Positions 1-7,663 are shown, counted from the stretch's first letter. The stretch is DNA of 17,822 bases from Bacteroidales bacterium UBA2030 (GCA_002332755.1 DDBO01000188.1:1-17822), one strand, 5' to 3'. Translations and numbers: made by a program. The notes: generated by a model from the sequence alone, not told the origin.

Positions 1-612
1 CTGCGCGGACCTCGTGGGAGTATTATTATGATGGGCAAAGACTTTGAAAACCCCTGGGGTTTAAAAACTCCCAAAGGCGAAATCAAAATGATGTCGGCCC
101 TGCTCGATTCAGCAGTATTCCCCGGCGTACAAGGAGGCCCGCTTGAACACGTAATTGCAGCCAAAGCTGTGGCCTTTGGTGAAGCCCTCACCCCCGAATA
201 CAAAGAATATGTTGCTCAGGTAAAGAAAAATGCTGCTGTTATGGCTCAGGCCTTTGTAGATAAAGGCTACAAAGTTATTTCGGGCGGCACCGATAACCAC
301 CTCATGCTCATCGATCTGAGAACCAAATTCCCCGAAATTACCGGAAAACAGGTGGAAAACACCCTGGTAAAAGCCCATATTACCCTCAATAAAAATATGG
401 TGCCCTTCGATAGCCGCAGTCCTTTCCAAACTTCCGGTATTCGTGTTGGTACTCCTGCCATCACTACCCGCGGACTGAAGGAAAGTGAAATGCCTCTGGT
501 GGTAGAACTGGTGGATGAAGTCATCAGCAACATCAACGACGAAGCAGTCATGGAAAACGTAGGGAAAAAGGTGGTAGAAATGATGAGTAAATATCCCTTG
601 TTTGCTTATTAA
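1..612 (+). CDS. glyA: Serine hydroxymethyltransferase, 3' part (5' end outside window)
   Basis: This PLP enzyme interconverts serine plus tetrahydrofolate with glycine plus methylene-tetrahydrofolate and is the main cytosolic source of one-carbon units. The open frame runs in from base 1, so the gene is cut by the window edge and the ATG at 28 is internal. The first visible residues, LRGPRG, are the segment that directly follows the PLP-binding lysine in the family motif TTHKTLRGPRG, so the catalytic lysine lies just upstream of the window. The rest matches the C-terminal half: an AVFPGVQGGPLEH segment, GGTDNHLMLIDL, and SGIRVGTPAITTRG carrying the arginine that binds the substrate carboxylate. 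About 203 residues are visible, roughly half of a normal SHMT. The insertion MMGKDFENPWGLKTPKGE is, from memory, typical of Bacteroidetes SHMTs. A strong terminator follows, so the gene probably ends its own transcript. Confidence 0.97.
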   Translation: MRGPRGSIIMMGKDFENPWGLKTPKGEIKMMSALLDSAVFPGVQGGPLEHVIAAKAVAFGEALTPEYKEYVAQVKKNAAVMAQAFVDKGYKVISGGTDNHLMLIDLRTKFPEITGKQVENTLVKAHITLNKNMVPFDSRSPFQTSGIRVGTPAITTRGLKESEMPLVVELVDEVISNINDEAVMENVGKKVVEMMSKYPLFAY

Positions 613-636
613 TTTTTTGAAAATGAGATTTATAGT

Positions 637-672
637 AAAACAAAGGCCTCACACAAGGGGGCCTTTGTTTTT
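637..672 (+). terminator. Rho-independent terminator of glyA
   Basis: A perfect 12-bp stem (637-648 pairing with 660-671, core CAAAGGCC/GGCCTTTG) encloses an 11-base loop and ends in a T tract. It starts 25 bases after the glyA stop codon. The A run on the left arm would also give the opposite strand a U tract, but no gene ends here on that strand. Confidence 0.88.
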
Positions 673-677
673 AATAT

Positions 678-712
678 GCTCAGGATTACCCCATTTTGAA
701 TGAAACCTGAGC
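678..712. promoter_or_regulatory. Inverted repeat and weak promoter-like elements upstream of add
   Basis: GCTCAGG (678-684) and CCTGAGC (706-712) form a perfect 7-bp inverted repeat separated by 21 bases. Between and after the arms lie a TTTG (695-698) and, 19 bases later, TATATACG (718-725), which resembles the Bacteroidetes -33/-7 pair but has two mismatches to TAnnTTTG. The arrangement could be an operator or simply a chance repeat. The repeat overlaps an in-frame upstream ATG at 700, which argues mildly that translation of add starts further downstream. Confidence 0.3.
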
Positions 713-732
713 CAAGGTATATACGTAAAAAC

Positions 733-1806
733 ATGAAACCCATTATCATGGCTAAAATAGCTGAAGAACTTATCAAGGCTCTGCCCAAAGCCGAATTGCA
801 TTGCCACCTCGATGGTTCTTTGCGACCCTCAACCATACTCGAGCTGGCTCAGGAACAAAACGTCAAATTACCAGCCAATACTCCCGAAGAGTTAAAAAAA
901 ATCCTTGTCGCTCCCCCTACTTGCAATAGTCTGGAAGAATACCTTCAACCCTTCGATATCACTGTGAGTGTTTTGCAAACAGCTGGGGCATTGGAGAGAG
1001 CCACCTATGAACTGGCAGAGGACTGTGCGGCCGAAAATATCAGATATCTCGAGATTCGATTTGCCCCTGTTTTGCATCTTCAGAAAGGGCTATCTCTTGT
1101 GGATGTAGTGCAGGCAGTTCTTAGAGGGAAACAAAGAGCAGAACGAGCTTTTGATATACGCATAGGTATTATCATCTGTTCGATACGCCACAATAACCCT
1201 GAAGAATCGTTGAAAGCAGCCGAATTAACCGTTGCTTTTAAAAATAAAGGTATAGTTGGTTTCGACCTGGCCGGGGCCGAAGATGGTTTCCCAGCCAAAC
1301 ATCACCGTGAGGCTTTCGACCTGATTATCAACAACAACATTAATGCTACCGTACATGCCGGTGAGGCTTACGGACCGGAATCCATTCACCAGGCTTTGCA
1401 TCTGGTTAAGGCTAATCGCATAGGCCATGGTACCCGACTGCGCGAAAATGGAGACCTGATGAATTATATGAACGACCACCGCATACCTATCGAAATGTGC
1501 ATCACCTCCAATGTGCAAACCAAAGCCGTTCGCAGTCTCGATGACCACCCTGTCAGGTTTTATTATGATTACGGGTTGCGTATTACCCTCAATACGGATA
1601 ACCGCCTCATTTCCAATACTACATTGACACATGAATATATGCTTGCCGTGGAACATTTCGGCTTTACCGAAAAAGACCTTATTGTACTTGTCATCAATGG
1701 ATTTAAATCAGCATTTCTGTCGCATACCGAAAAAGTAGAGATGATCAACAGAGCACTCGACGAGATGACAGACCTGGGTCTGCCCATCAGAAGAGAGTAT
1801 ATCTAA
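733..1806 (+). CDS. add: Adenosine deaminase
   Basis: Zinc-dependent hydrolase that deaminates adenosine (and deoxyadenosine) to inosine in purine salvage; cytosolic TIM barrel. All metal and catalytic motifs are visible: the N-terminal HxH in ELHCHLDGS, the HAGE motif (His at 1354, catalytic Glu at 1363) with HGTRL following, and LNTDN near base 1591, the form of the second aspartate motif I recall from bacterial members. Length from this start is 357 residues, close to the usual 330-350. Three ATGs are possible, at 700, 733 and 748. I chose 733 because it sits in an A-rich context (TAAAAAC before ATG), as is usual in Bacteroidetes, and avoids the inverted repeat; 748 is nearly as good. The Dabb gene follows after 21 bases, so the two are probably cotranscribed. 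Adenosine deaminase versus a related aminodeoxyfutalosine or adenine deaminase cannot be fully separated by eye. Confidence 0.9.
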   Translation: MKPIIMAKIAEELIKALPKAELHCHLDGSLRPSTILELAQEQNVKLPANTPEELKKILVAPPTCNSLEEYLQPFDITVSVLQTAGALERATYELAEDCAAENIRYLEIRFAPVLHLQKGLSLVDVVQAVLRGKQRAERAFDIRIGIIICSIRHNNPEESLKAAELTVAFKNKGIVGFDLAGAEDGFPAKHHREAFDLIINNNINATVHAGEAYGPESIHQALHLVKANRIGHGTRLRENGDLMNYMNDHRIPIEMCITSNVQTKAVRSLDDHPVRFYYDYGLRITLNTDNRLISNTTLTHEYMLAVEHFGFTEKDLIVLVINGFKSAFLSHTEKVEMINRALDEMTDLGLPIRREYI

Positions 1807-1827
1807 TTAAAGAAATACAAAGACATT

Positions 1828-2130
1828 ATGGTAAAACACATTGTTTTCTGGAAACTCAAGGAAACCGCACATGGTAATACAAAAGCGGAAAACGCGCTGC
1901 TTATCAAAGAAAAACTGGAAGCGCTCAACGGCCAAATTCCGGGACTGCTAAAATTGGAGGTAGGCATTGATTTTCTTCATTCACCCGATAGTGCAGATAT
2001 CGCCTTATATTCTGAATTTGAGAGCAAAGAAGCGCTGCAAATTTATCAGGAACATCCACTTCATAAAGCCGTAATGCCATTTGTAGCCGGTGCCAGGGAA
2101 ATGAGAATTTCGGCAGATTACGAAGTCTGA
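1828..2130 (+). CDS. Dabb (stress-responsive A/B barrel) domain protein
   Basis: A 100-residue protein that fits the Dabb family (PF07876) along its entire length. It opens with the family start MVKHIVFWKLK and has a central amphipathic helix region. The GLLKLEVGIDF segment follows, then ALYSEFESKEALQIYQEHPLHKAV and a terminal strand. Dabb proteins are small ferredoxin-like alpha/beta dimers; some are stress induced and a few act as cyclases, but most bacterial members have no known reaction, so none is assigned. It lies 21 bases downstream of add on the same strand and ends 3 bases before the stop codon of the convergent nitroreductase gene. Probably the last gene of the add transcript. Confidence 0.88.
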   Translation: MVKHIVFWKLKETAHGNTKAENALLIKEKLEALNGQIPGLLKLEVGIDFLHSPDSADIALYSEFESKEALQIYQEHPLHKAVMPFVAGAREMRISADYEV

Positions 2131-2133
2131 TAA

Positions 2134-2772
2134 TTAATACGATACAGGCAAGTTTAACAAAGGCTCCTGTGCAGCAGACAAATGCAAAAGTTCTTTCAAC
2201 TGACTGACCTCCATAAAAGCGCGGGGACGCGTACGCCACTGGGCGGCAGAGCAATAAAGAGCAATATTTTGGGCTACCATTCCGGCATCTATGGCTGCCC
2301 ACTGCTTCTTCTGTTCATCGGTGCCTCTGGGAAACCTTTCCAAATTAGAAACCAGTAGCAATACCACGGGAGCACGTTTTACAAAATCCTGGCCAGCTGC
2401 CAACATCTGCCTGAAATCCCCTTTGACAACAGATACAATGGCATGAAAGAAAGCATCATAAAGAAACACCTCCTTTGCCGTAAAAACATATATATCAATA
2501 TCCTGAGCATTCATGGCTGAGGGTGCCGTACGCTTTTTCTCGGCAGGACGGTTTACCCCATTAGCAGCCCAAAGCAATTGAGATAAATCACTCAATTGAA
2601 ATGACATAGTATCAAACTCCCTCACCGACTTACGTTCTGCAAAAGCCTCCATCACACTTTTCAGGGGTTTGTGCAAGTCAGGCGAAGGTAATGGAATCAT
2701 TGAACCTGGTTGAGCTTCAACATTCAAAAAATCAAGGAACAACAATAAAGCTAAAACATAGTTTTTACGCAT
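2134..2772 (-). CDS. Exported nitroreductase-family protein
   Basis: The mature part matches the FMN nitroreductase fold. ERKSVREFD near residue 47 is the usual N-terminal phosphate-binding arginine motif, SQLLWAANGVNR follows, and the chain ends with a helix-strand segment closing in LLNLPVSY, close to the common NHPVGY ending. The family reduces nitro groups, quinones or flavins, or in the SagB branch oxidises azoline rings; the substrate here is unknown. Residues 1-21 (MRKNYVLALLLFLDF and on to NVEA) form a signal peptide with likely cleavage before QPG, so the enzyme is probably periplasmic, unusual for an FMN enzyme but recurrent among Bacteroidetes members. The ATG at 2772 is preferred over the in-frame TTG at 2784 because it puts the signal peptide's charged residues first and leaves about 16 bases of leader after a good promoter. 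212 residues. Confidence 0.85.
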   Translation of the reverse strand: MRKNYVLALLLFLDFLNVEAQPGSMIPLPSPDLHKPLKSVMEAFAERKSVREFDTMSFQLSDLSQLLWAANGVNRPAEKKRTAPSAMNAQDIDIYVFTAKEVFLYDAFFHAIVSVVKGDFRQMLAAGQDFVKRAPVVLLLVSNLERFPRGTDEQKKQWAAIDAGMVAQNIALYCSAAQWRTRPRAFMEVSQLKELLHLSAAQEPLLNLPVSY

Positions 2773-2793
2773 AGGATAGTTCAATTGATACTA

Positions 2794-2826
2794 CAAACAT
2801 ATAAAAAATTAACACATCAAATCAAA
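2794..2826 (-). promoter_or_regulatory. Bacteroidetes-type promoter of the nitroreductase gene
   Basis: Read on the minus strand, TATGTTTG (2801-2794) matches the -7 consensus TAnnTTTG exactly. TTTG motifs lie 21 bases upstream (2826-2823) and 16 bases upstream (2821-2818), either of which could be the -33 element. The predicted start of transcription near 2788 leaves a leader of about 16 bases before the ATG at 2772. Confidence 0.6.
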
Positions 2827-2917
2827 ACCCAATTACCTCACCCCCAATGGACAACTATATTATGATTGAACATAATTTTGATACACTCCTGCAGTACAGC
2901 TTCATTGGAATTACGTT

Positions 2918-2925
2918 TAACTTTG
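2918..2925 (+). promoter_or_regulatory. -7 box directly in front of aroC
   Basis: TAACTTTG matches TAnnTTTG exactly and ends 5 bases before the preferred aroC ATG at 2931. No TTG at normal -33 spacing is present. If used, transcription would begin at or next to the start codon, giving a leaderless or nearly leaderless message. Confidence 0.4.
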
Positions 2926-2930
2926 CGGGT

Positions 2931-4007
2931 ATGGGAAACACGATAGGAGAATTATTCAGGCTGACCACTTTTGGCGAATCCCATGGGGAGGTCATCGGAG
3001 GGGTAATTGATGGATGCCCGCCCGGAATACCCTGGGATGAAGCATACATTAACCAACGCATGGCTCGGCGCAAGGCAGGAAACACAGCAGGCTCCACCCC
3101 ACGTATCGAGGATGACACTCCCCAGTTTCTGTCAGGTATTTATGATGGACGGACTACAGGAGCCCCAATTGCCTTCCTCATCCCAAACGCCAACCTGCGT
3201 CCTGCTGATTATCAACAGGCTAAAGAAAAAATCAGACCAGGGCATGCAGGTTATGCCTGGGAGCAACGTTTTGGCATATTTGATCCCAGAGGCGGTGGCC
3301 GGGCTTCGGCCCGCGAAACGGCAACCCGTGTGGCAGCCGGTGCAGTTGCCGAATTGTTTTTAAGACAATACAAAATCGAAATAATTGCTTATGTCAGTCA
3401 GCTCGGAAAGATAGTCATGCCATACAAAGGCTACTATTCCAGCGATTCTGTCGACAAAAGCCCAATCCGTTGTCCCGACCCCAAAACAGAAGCAGCCATG
3501 CTGGAACATCTGGCTCAAATCCAGACCCAAGGCGATACCTGCGGCGGAATTGTTTACTGTATTATCCGAAATTGCCCGCCAGGACTCGGGGATCCGGTAT
3601 TCGACAAACTTCAGGCATCACTTGCCCATGCCATGTTGAGTATTCCTGCAGTCAAAGGATTTCAATATGGAGAAGGATTCAATAGTGTAAGCCTGACCGG
3701 TTCGCAGTTCAATGATATTCCTGTGGCAAAAGAAGGCCAAATCGATTTCGCTACCAATCATGCGGGAGGAATATCCGGAGGCATCAGCACAGGCCAGGAG
3801 ATCTATTTTGAAGTGGCATTCAGGCCTGTAAGTAGTTTGCAAATTCCCCAACCAACAGTTACACGCACGGGCGAGCCGGCAACCTGGATACCCGGAGGAC
3901 GACACGATGTGACCGTGGTTCCCAGAGCCGTACCCGTTGTGGAAGCCATGGCCGCCCTGGTCATTGCTGATCATCTACTGCGCCTGAGGGCGATAAAACA
4001 CATTTAA
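2931..4007 (+). CDS. aroC: Chorismate synthase (divergent)
   Basis: Last enzyme of the shikimate pathway: converts 5-enolpyruvylshikimate 3-phosphate to chorismate using reduced FMN; cytosolic homotetramer in known cases. The start MGNTIGELFRLTTFGESHG aligns with the family N terminus and contains catalytic His18. The second catalytic histidine is His105 in RPGHAGY, the flavin-binding RGGGRASARET follows, and the late aspartate is Asp326 in GGRHD, followed by VVPRAVPVVEAM. From the ATG at 2931 the protein has 358 residues, the normal size. An in-frame ATG at 2847 would add 28 residues that match nothing in the family and overlap the promoter region, so I rejected it. Several usually constant positions differ: RPGHADY is RPGHAGY, the RRPGQS region reads RRKAGNTAGS, and RHDPC reads RHDVT. 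Catalytic residues are intact, so it is probably functional. Confidence 0.95.
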   Translation: MGNTIGELFRLTTFGESHGEVIGGVIDGCPPGIPWDEAYINQRMARRKAGNTAGSTPRIEDDTPQFLSGIYDGRTTGAPIAFLIPNANLRPADYQQAKEKIRPGHAGYAWEQRFGIFDPRGGGRASARETATRVAAGAVAELFLRQYKIEIIAYVSQLGKIVMPYKGYYSSDSVDKSPIRCPDPKTEAAMLEHLAQIQTQGDTCGGIVYCIIRNCPPGLGDPVFDKLQASLAHAMLSIPAVKGFQYGEGFNSVSLTGSQFNDIPVAKEGQIDFATNHAGGISGGISTGQEIYFEVAFRPVSSLQIPQPTVTRTGEPATWIPGGRHDVTVVPRAVPVVEAMAALVIADHLLRLRAIKHI

Positions 4008-4058
4008 AACATTATCCTGTATCATTCGTTTTTATTATACACCTAAAATTATAAGCCC

Positions 4059-6701
4059 ATGAAAAAAGCACTGAAAATCATTGGTATCATTGTGGTTGCC
4101 GTTTTTATTCTCTTGCTAACCCTTCCCTTTCTTTTCAGTGGTAAGATAAAACAGACGGTCAAAGACCAGGCACAAACCTACATTGACGCCCAGGTGGAGT
4201 TTGGAAAAGTAAGTCTGTCACTCCTGAGGAATTTCCCCAACCTCAGTCTTTCCGTTAACGACCTTACCCTGGCCGGTAAGGGCAAATTTGAAGGGGATAC
4301 CCTGGCACGTATCCCACGCCTCACGCTTGTTGTTGACCTTTTCAGTGCTATCAGCGGAAATAGTTACGAAATCAAATCTATTCAGGTAAAAAATCCTTAT
4401 ATCTATCTCAAAGTTTTACCCGATAGCTCGGCAAACTGGGATATTTACAAAGCCCCGCCTACTACCGATACTTCTGCTCCCTCGGCGTTTACCCTGAAAA
4501 TGAAATCCATAAAAATAGAAAACGCCTCGCTCGTTTACGTCGACCGTCTGATAAATACGGTTGCCAAAGTGGACGGTATTAACTCAGAGATTTCCGGGGA
4601 TATGACCGAAAAACTTACAACCCTGCTCACTCAAAGTACTGTGGGCTCCATAACGGTTGACTATGGTGGAATACGATACCTAAGCCAGGCCAAAGGCATT
4701 GCTAATGCTGCCTTCGATGCCGACTTAAACAATATGGTTTTCACCCTAAAGGATAATGAAATTAAAATCAACGAGTTGTTAGTCGGTCTCTCGGGTAAGG
4801 TTAAAATGCTCGATAATGGTTACGATCTCGACTTAACTTTTAAATCGAAAGAAACCTCATTTAAAAATCTCTTATCTCTGGTGCCCGCCCTCTATGCAAA
4901 TAACTTCGACAAACTGACTGCCCGCGGCACCATGCAATTCGAAGGAAGTCTGAAAGGCATTTATACCGACACTCAGATGCCTGCTTTTCAGATAAAACTC
5001 GAAGCACGCAACGGATTCTTCCGTTACCCAGACCTTCCCGCCGCAGTGGAAAATGTAAATCTTAGCCTGGCCATCAACAACCCCTCCGGCATTCCCGACC
5101 AAACCAGCATAGACCTTAGCGCTTTACACCTTGAAATGGCTGGAAACCCGGTCGATGTATCTTTAAAGCTTCGCACACCCATTAGCAATCCCTGGATCAG
5201 CACCCGGATAAAAGGCAAATTAAATTTAGGGGATATTAAAAAATTCTATCCACTACAGAAGGACCTTACCGGATTGCTTACAGCCGACCTCTTCCTCGAA
5301 GGATTTAGCTCAGCACTCGAAAAACAGCAATACGATCAGTTTAAGGCAGAAGGCTCTCTGCAGATTAACAATCTATTTTTGCCGGATACTGCCTTTCCCG
5401 AAGGCATAAAGATCAGCTCGGCCCTTTTCCGCTTCAGCCCGGCCTTTGCTGAATTAGCCAACCTGAACGCATCGATGGGTAAAAATCAATTCGAGGCTTC
5501 TGGTAAGATAACCAATTACCTTGGTTATTATCTAAAAAAAGAAAACCTGAAAGGCAACTTTCAATTCAGTTCTAATTATTTGAACCTCAATGATTTTATG
5601 CAAAATTCCAGCTCAAGTTCCGACACCGCACAACTCAAACCCTTCTCCGTTCCGGAAAACATTGATTTCGTGCTGGATGCCAAAATTTCGACCTTGCTTT
5701 ACGATAAACTTGAACTGAAAAATGTGAACGGCAAAGTGGTGATTCGCGACAGGCAGCTTCTGCTCGACGGGCTCAACTTCAACACCCTGGGAGGAAGCAT
5801 GAGCCTGAAAGGCAGCTACGACACCCGTGAGCCCGAAAAACCACGCACCAGCCTCGACATGAGTTTGAAAGAAATCAGCATTGCAGAAGTTGCTTCGCAT
5901 TTCGTAACTGTTAAAAAAATAGCCCCGGTAATTGAGAAACTCACCGGCAACGTGAATGCAAATCTTAATCTAAGCACACTGTTGGGGCCCGATATGATGC
6001 CTGATTTGAATACACTGTTTTCGAGTGGTAATATTGAAACCGGTGCGCTGAAACTGGCAGGGGTGAGTGCACTCAACAAAATTGATGAAACCCTTAAAAT
6101 AAACAAGTTTAGCAACCTCAATCTAAAGCCGGCAAAACTTGCGTATATGGTTGAAAGCGGTAAATTGATGCTCAAACCCTTTGAAATTAAAGCAGGTAAT
6201 CTTAGCGCTACATTGGGCGGCGAGGCCATGATTGGAACCAAAGAACTAAACCTCGATTTCCTGTTCAACCTGCCAAGGTCAGAGTTTGGGGGTGCAGCGA
6301 ATAATGTACTCAACGGACTGGTTTCGGAAGCAGGCAAAAAAGGTCTGAAAATAGAGCCGGGTGAAACGGTAAATATTGCCAGCAAAATAACGGGTACGGC
6401 AGATAATCCCAAGGTAAGTGTATCGCTGGCCCAGGCAGGGGGAAATCTGGCTGCCGATCTCAAAAAGCAAGCAGAGGAACAATTTAATCAGAAAAAACAG
6501 GAGCTTGAGGCTAAAGCCAAAGCAGAACTCGAGGCACAGAAAGCAGCTGCCGAAGCTAAATTAAAAGCAGAGCAGGAAAAACTGAAACAAGAAGCCGAAA
6601 AGAAAAAGGCCGAAATGGAAGCTAAGCTTAAACGCGAATCTGATTCCCTTAAAAAGAAAGGGGAGCAAGAATTGAAAAAGAAACTGAAAAAATTCTTTTA
6701 A
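4059..6701 (+). CDS. AsmA-family inner-membrane/periplasmic protein
   Basis: An 880-residue AsmA-like protein. Residues 5-28 form one hydrophobic segment (IIGIIVVAVFILLLTLPFLF), followed by the AsmA N-terminal repeat with VEFGKVSLSLLRNFPNLSLSVNDLTLAGKG and IKSIQVKNPYIYLKVLPD. A long beta-rich body of repeated amphipathic strands follows, then the AsmA C-terminal region around LDFLFNLPRSEFGG and TGTADNPKVSVSL. Large members of the clan are thought to form groove-like bridges carrying phospholipid or controlling outer-membrane assembly; that role is inferred from the clan. The last 75 or so residues are nearly all A, E, K, Q and L, a probable long charged helix or coiled coil, ending KKLKKFF. 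Start chosen at the only well-placed ATG, in an AAGCCC-ATG-AAA context. It lies 51 bases after aroC and is followed by its own terminator. Confidence 0.88.
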   Translation: MKKALKIIGIIVVAVFILLLTLPFLFSGKIKQTVKDQAQTYIDAQVEFGKVSLSLLRNFPNLSLSVNDLTLAGKGKFEGDTLARIPRLTLVVDLFSAISGNSYEIKSIQVKNPYIYLKVLPDSSANWDIYKAPPTTDTSAPSAFTLKMKSIKIENASLVYVDRLINTVAKVDGINSEISGDMTEKLTTLLTQSTVGSITVDYGGIRYLSQAKGIANAAFDADLNNMVFTLKDNEIKINELLVGLSGKVKMLDNGYDLDLTFKSKETSFKNLLSLVPALYANNFDKLTARGTMQFEGSLKGIYTDTQMPAFQIKLEARNGFFRYPDLPAAVENVNLSLAINNPSGIPDQTSIDLSALHLEMAGNPVDVSLKLRTPISNPWISTRIKGKLNLGDIKKFYPLQKDLTGLLTADLFLEGFSSALEKQQYDQFKAEGSLQINNLFLPDTAFPEGIKISSALFRFSPAFAELANLNASMGKNQFEASGKITNYLGYYLKKENLKGNFQFSSNYLNLNDFMQNSSSSSDTAQLKPFSVPENIDFVLDAKISTLLYDKLELKNVNGKVVIRDRQLLLDGLNFNTLGGSMSLKGSYDTREPEKPRTSLDMSLKEISIAEVASHFVTVKKIAPVIEKLTGNVNANLNLSTLLGPDMMPDLNTLFSSGNIETGALKLAGVSALNKIDETLKINKFSNLNLKPAKLAYMVESGKLMLKPFEIKAGNLSATLGGEAMIGTKELNLDFLFNLPRSEFGGAANNVLNGLVSEAGKKGLKIEPGETVNIASKITGTADNPKVSVSLAQAGGNLAADLKKQAEEQFNQKKQELEAKAKAELEAQKAAAEAKLKAEQEKLKQEAEKKKAEMEAKLKRESDSLKKKGEQELKKKLKKFF

Positions 6702-6750
6702 AAGTCAGAACATGGGGTGTCCTAATCCATTCAACCGCCATTAAAAGGTT

Positions 6751-6785
6751 TGGGGGTGAGAAGTATTTCTCGTCCCCATTTTTTT
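6751..6785 (+). terminator. Rho-independent terminator after the AsmA-like gene
   Basis: A 12-bp stem (6751-6762 with 6767-6778; two G-U pairs) closes a GTAT tetraloop and is followed by seven T residues (6779-6785). It lies 49 bases after the AsmA stop codon and only 20 bases before the next ATG, so the following gene should have its own promoter within or close to this hairpin; TTTTTTTG at 6779-6786 is one mismatch from TAnnTTTG. Confidence 0.9.
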
Positions 6786-6805
6786 GCCTTGCAATTCATT
6801 CGCTC

Positions 6806-7663
6806 ATGAATAAAAATATCAAGAAACCCGAAGCCATCATCCTCTCTGCGTCAAGAATGACCGACATGCCTGCCTGGTATCCCCGGGCTATTATCGATGA
6901 ATACACACATCGAAGACAAAAAGGCAAATCCATTCATACACTGGTACTCTGGACTAAACATCCGGAAGCTCTTTTCCGCGAGCCGCTTCATGCTTTTCTT
7001 GAACGGATAAAACGAGAGGGGGTACAGCTTTTTCTTCAGCTGACGGTGACAGGAATGGGCGGAATGATTTGCGGAACACAACGGGATGGTCGACACTGGA
7101 AGCCCGAACCCAAGGCACCTTCGCCGGAAAAATGCCTCGGGATACTTCCTGAGATTATAAATTTCCTCGGTACTCCCGACCGAATTTTACTAAGAATAGA
7201 CCCCCTGATAAAAATCCGGGATGCAGTGGGAAAGTTTTATAGTAATGTACCAGAATTTGAAAAAATAGCTGAAGCTGCCTCAGCACAAGGGATTCGCTAT
7301 TACACCTTTAGCCTGGTGCAACCGGGAATTTATCGCAAAGTCGACCAACGTTTTGAAAAAGAAGGTATTTCCCTTTTGGCCTTTTCAGTTCAAGAACAAA
7401 AACAACTCAGGATACAATTTCAGGAGATGAAGGAAAGACTGCGCATACACATTTCAGCCTGTTGCGTAGATGGCTGGGCTACTTCGGCTTGCATTGATGG
7501 AGAAAAATTCATGAAGTTGCATCCTCTTGCACCTGAAGTTTCATTGCGAAAACCGCATTCCAGACCCCAGTGTGGCTGCACCCTATCAACCGACCTGGGC
7601 GGATGGCCACCCAAAGCTTGTCCCACAGGCTGCATATATTGCTATGCTCGTCCTCAGAGATGA
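6806..7663 (+). CDS. DUF1848 protein with C-terminal radical-SAM-like cysteine cluster
   Basis: A 285-residue protein that matches DUF1848 (PF08902) from end to end. It opens with SASRMTDMPAWYP, continues with LVLWTKHPEAL, a strand-like LFLQLTVTGMGG and ILLRIDPL, and ends in a cysteine-rich segment. Cys256 and Cys258 (CGC) are followed by Cys272, Cys276 and Cys279 in CPTGCIYCYA. That CX3CX2C spacing is the one used by radical SAM enzymes to hold a 4Fe-4S cluster, but here it sits within the last 15 residues instead of near the N terminus. Cys219, Cys220 and Cys229 may bind a further metal. The reaction is unknown. The gene stands alone after a terminator and overlaps the stop of the convergent kinase-like gene by 10 bases. 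Confidence 0.88.
   Translation: MNKNIKKPEAIILSASRMTDMPAWYPRAIIDEYTHRRQKGKSIHTLVLWTKHPEALFREPLHAFLERIKREGVQLFLQLTVTGMGGMICGTQRDGRHWKPEPKAPSPEKCLGILPEIINFLGTPDRILLRIDPLIKIRDAVGKFYSNVPEFEKIAEAASAQGIRYYTFSLVQPGIYRKVDQRFEKEGISLLAFSVQEQKQLRIQFQEMKERLRIHISACCVDGWATSACIDGEKFMKLHPLAPEVSLRKPHSRPQCGCTLSTDLGGWPPKACPTGCIYCYARPQR

Noticed and set aside
1225..1656. 143-residue minus-strand reading frame inside add
   Set aside because: It lies antisense to conserved catalytic motifs of adenosine deaminase and shows no protein-like features of its own.
2847..2930. 28-residue N-terminal extension of aroC
   Set aside because: The extension precedes the family N terminus MGNTIGELFR, resembles nothing in chorismate synthases and overlaps an exact -7 promoter box.
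5816..6463. 215-residue minus-strand reading frame inside the AsmA-like gene
   Set aside because: It is antisense to a gene with clear family features, rich in residues expected from a shadow frame, and has no recognisable motif or promoter.
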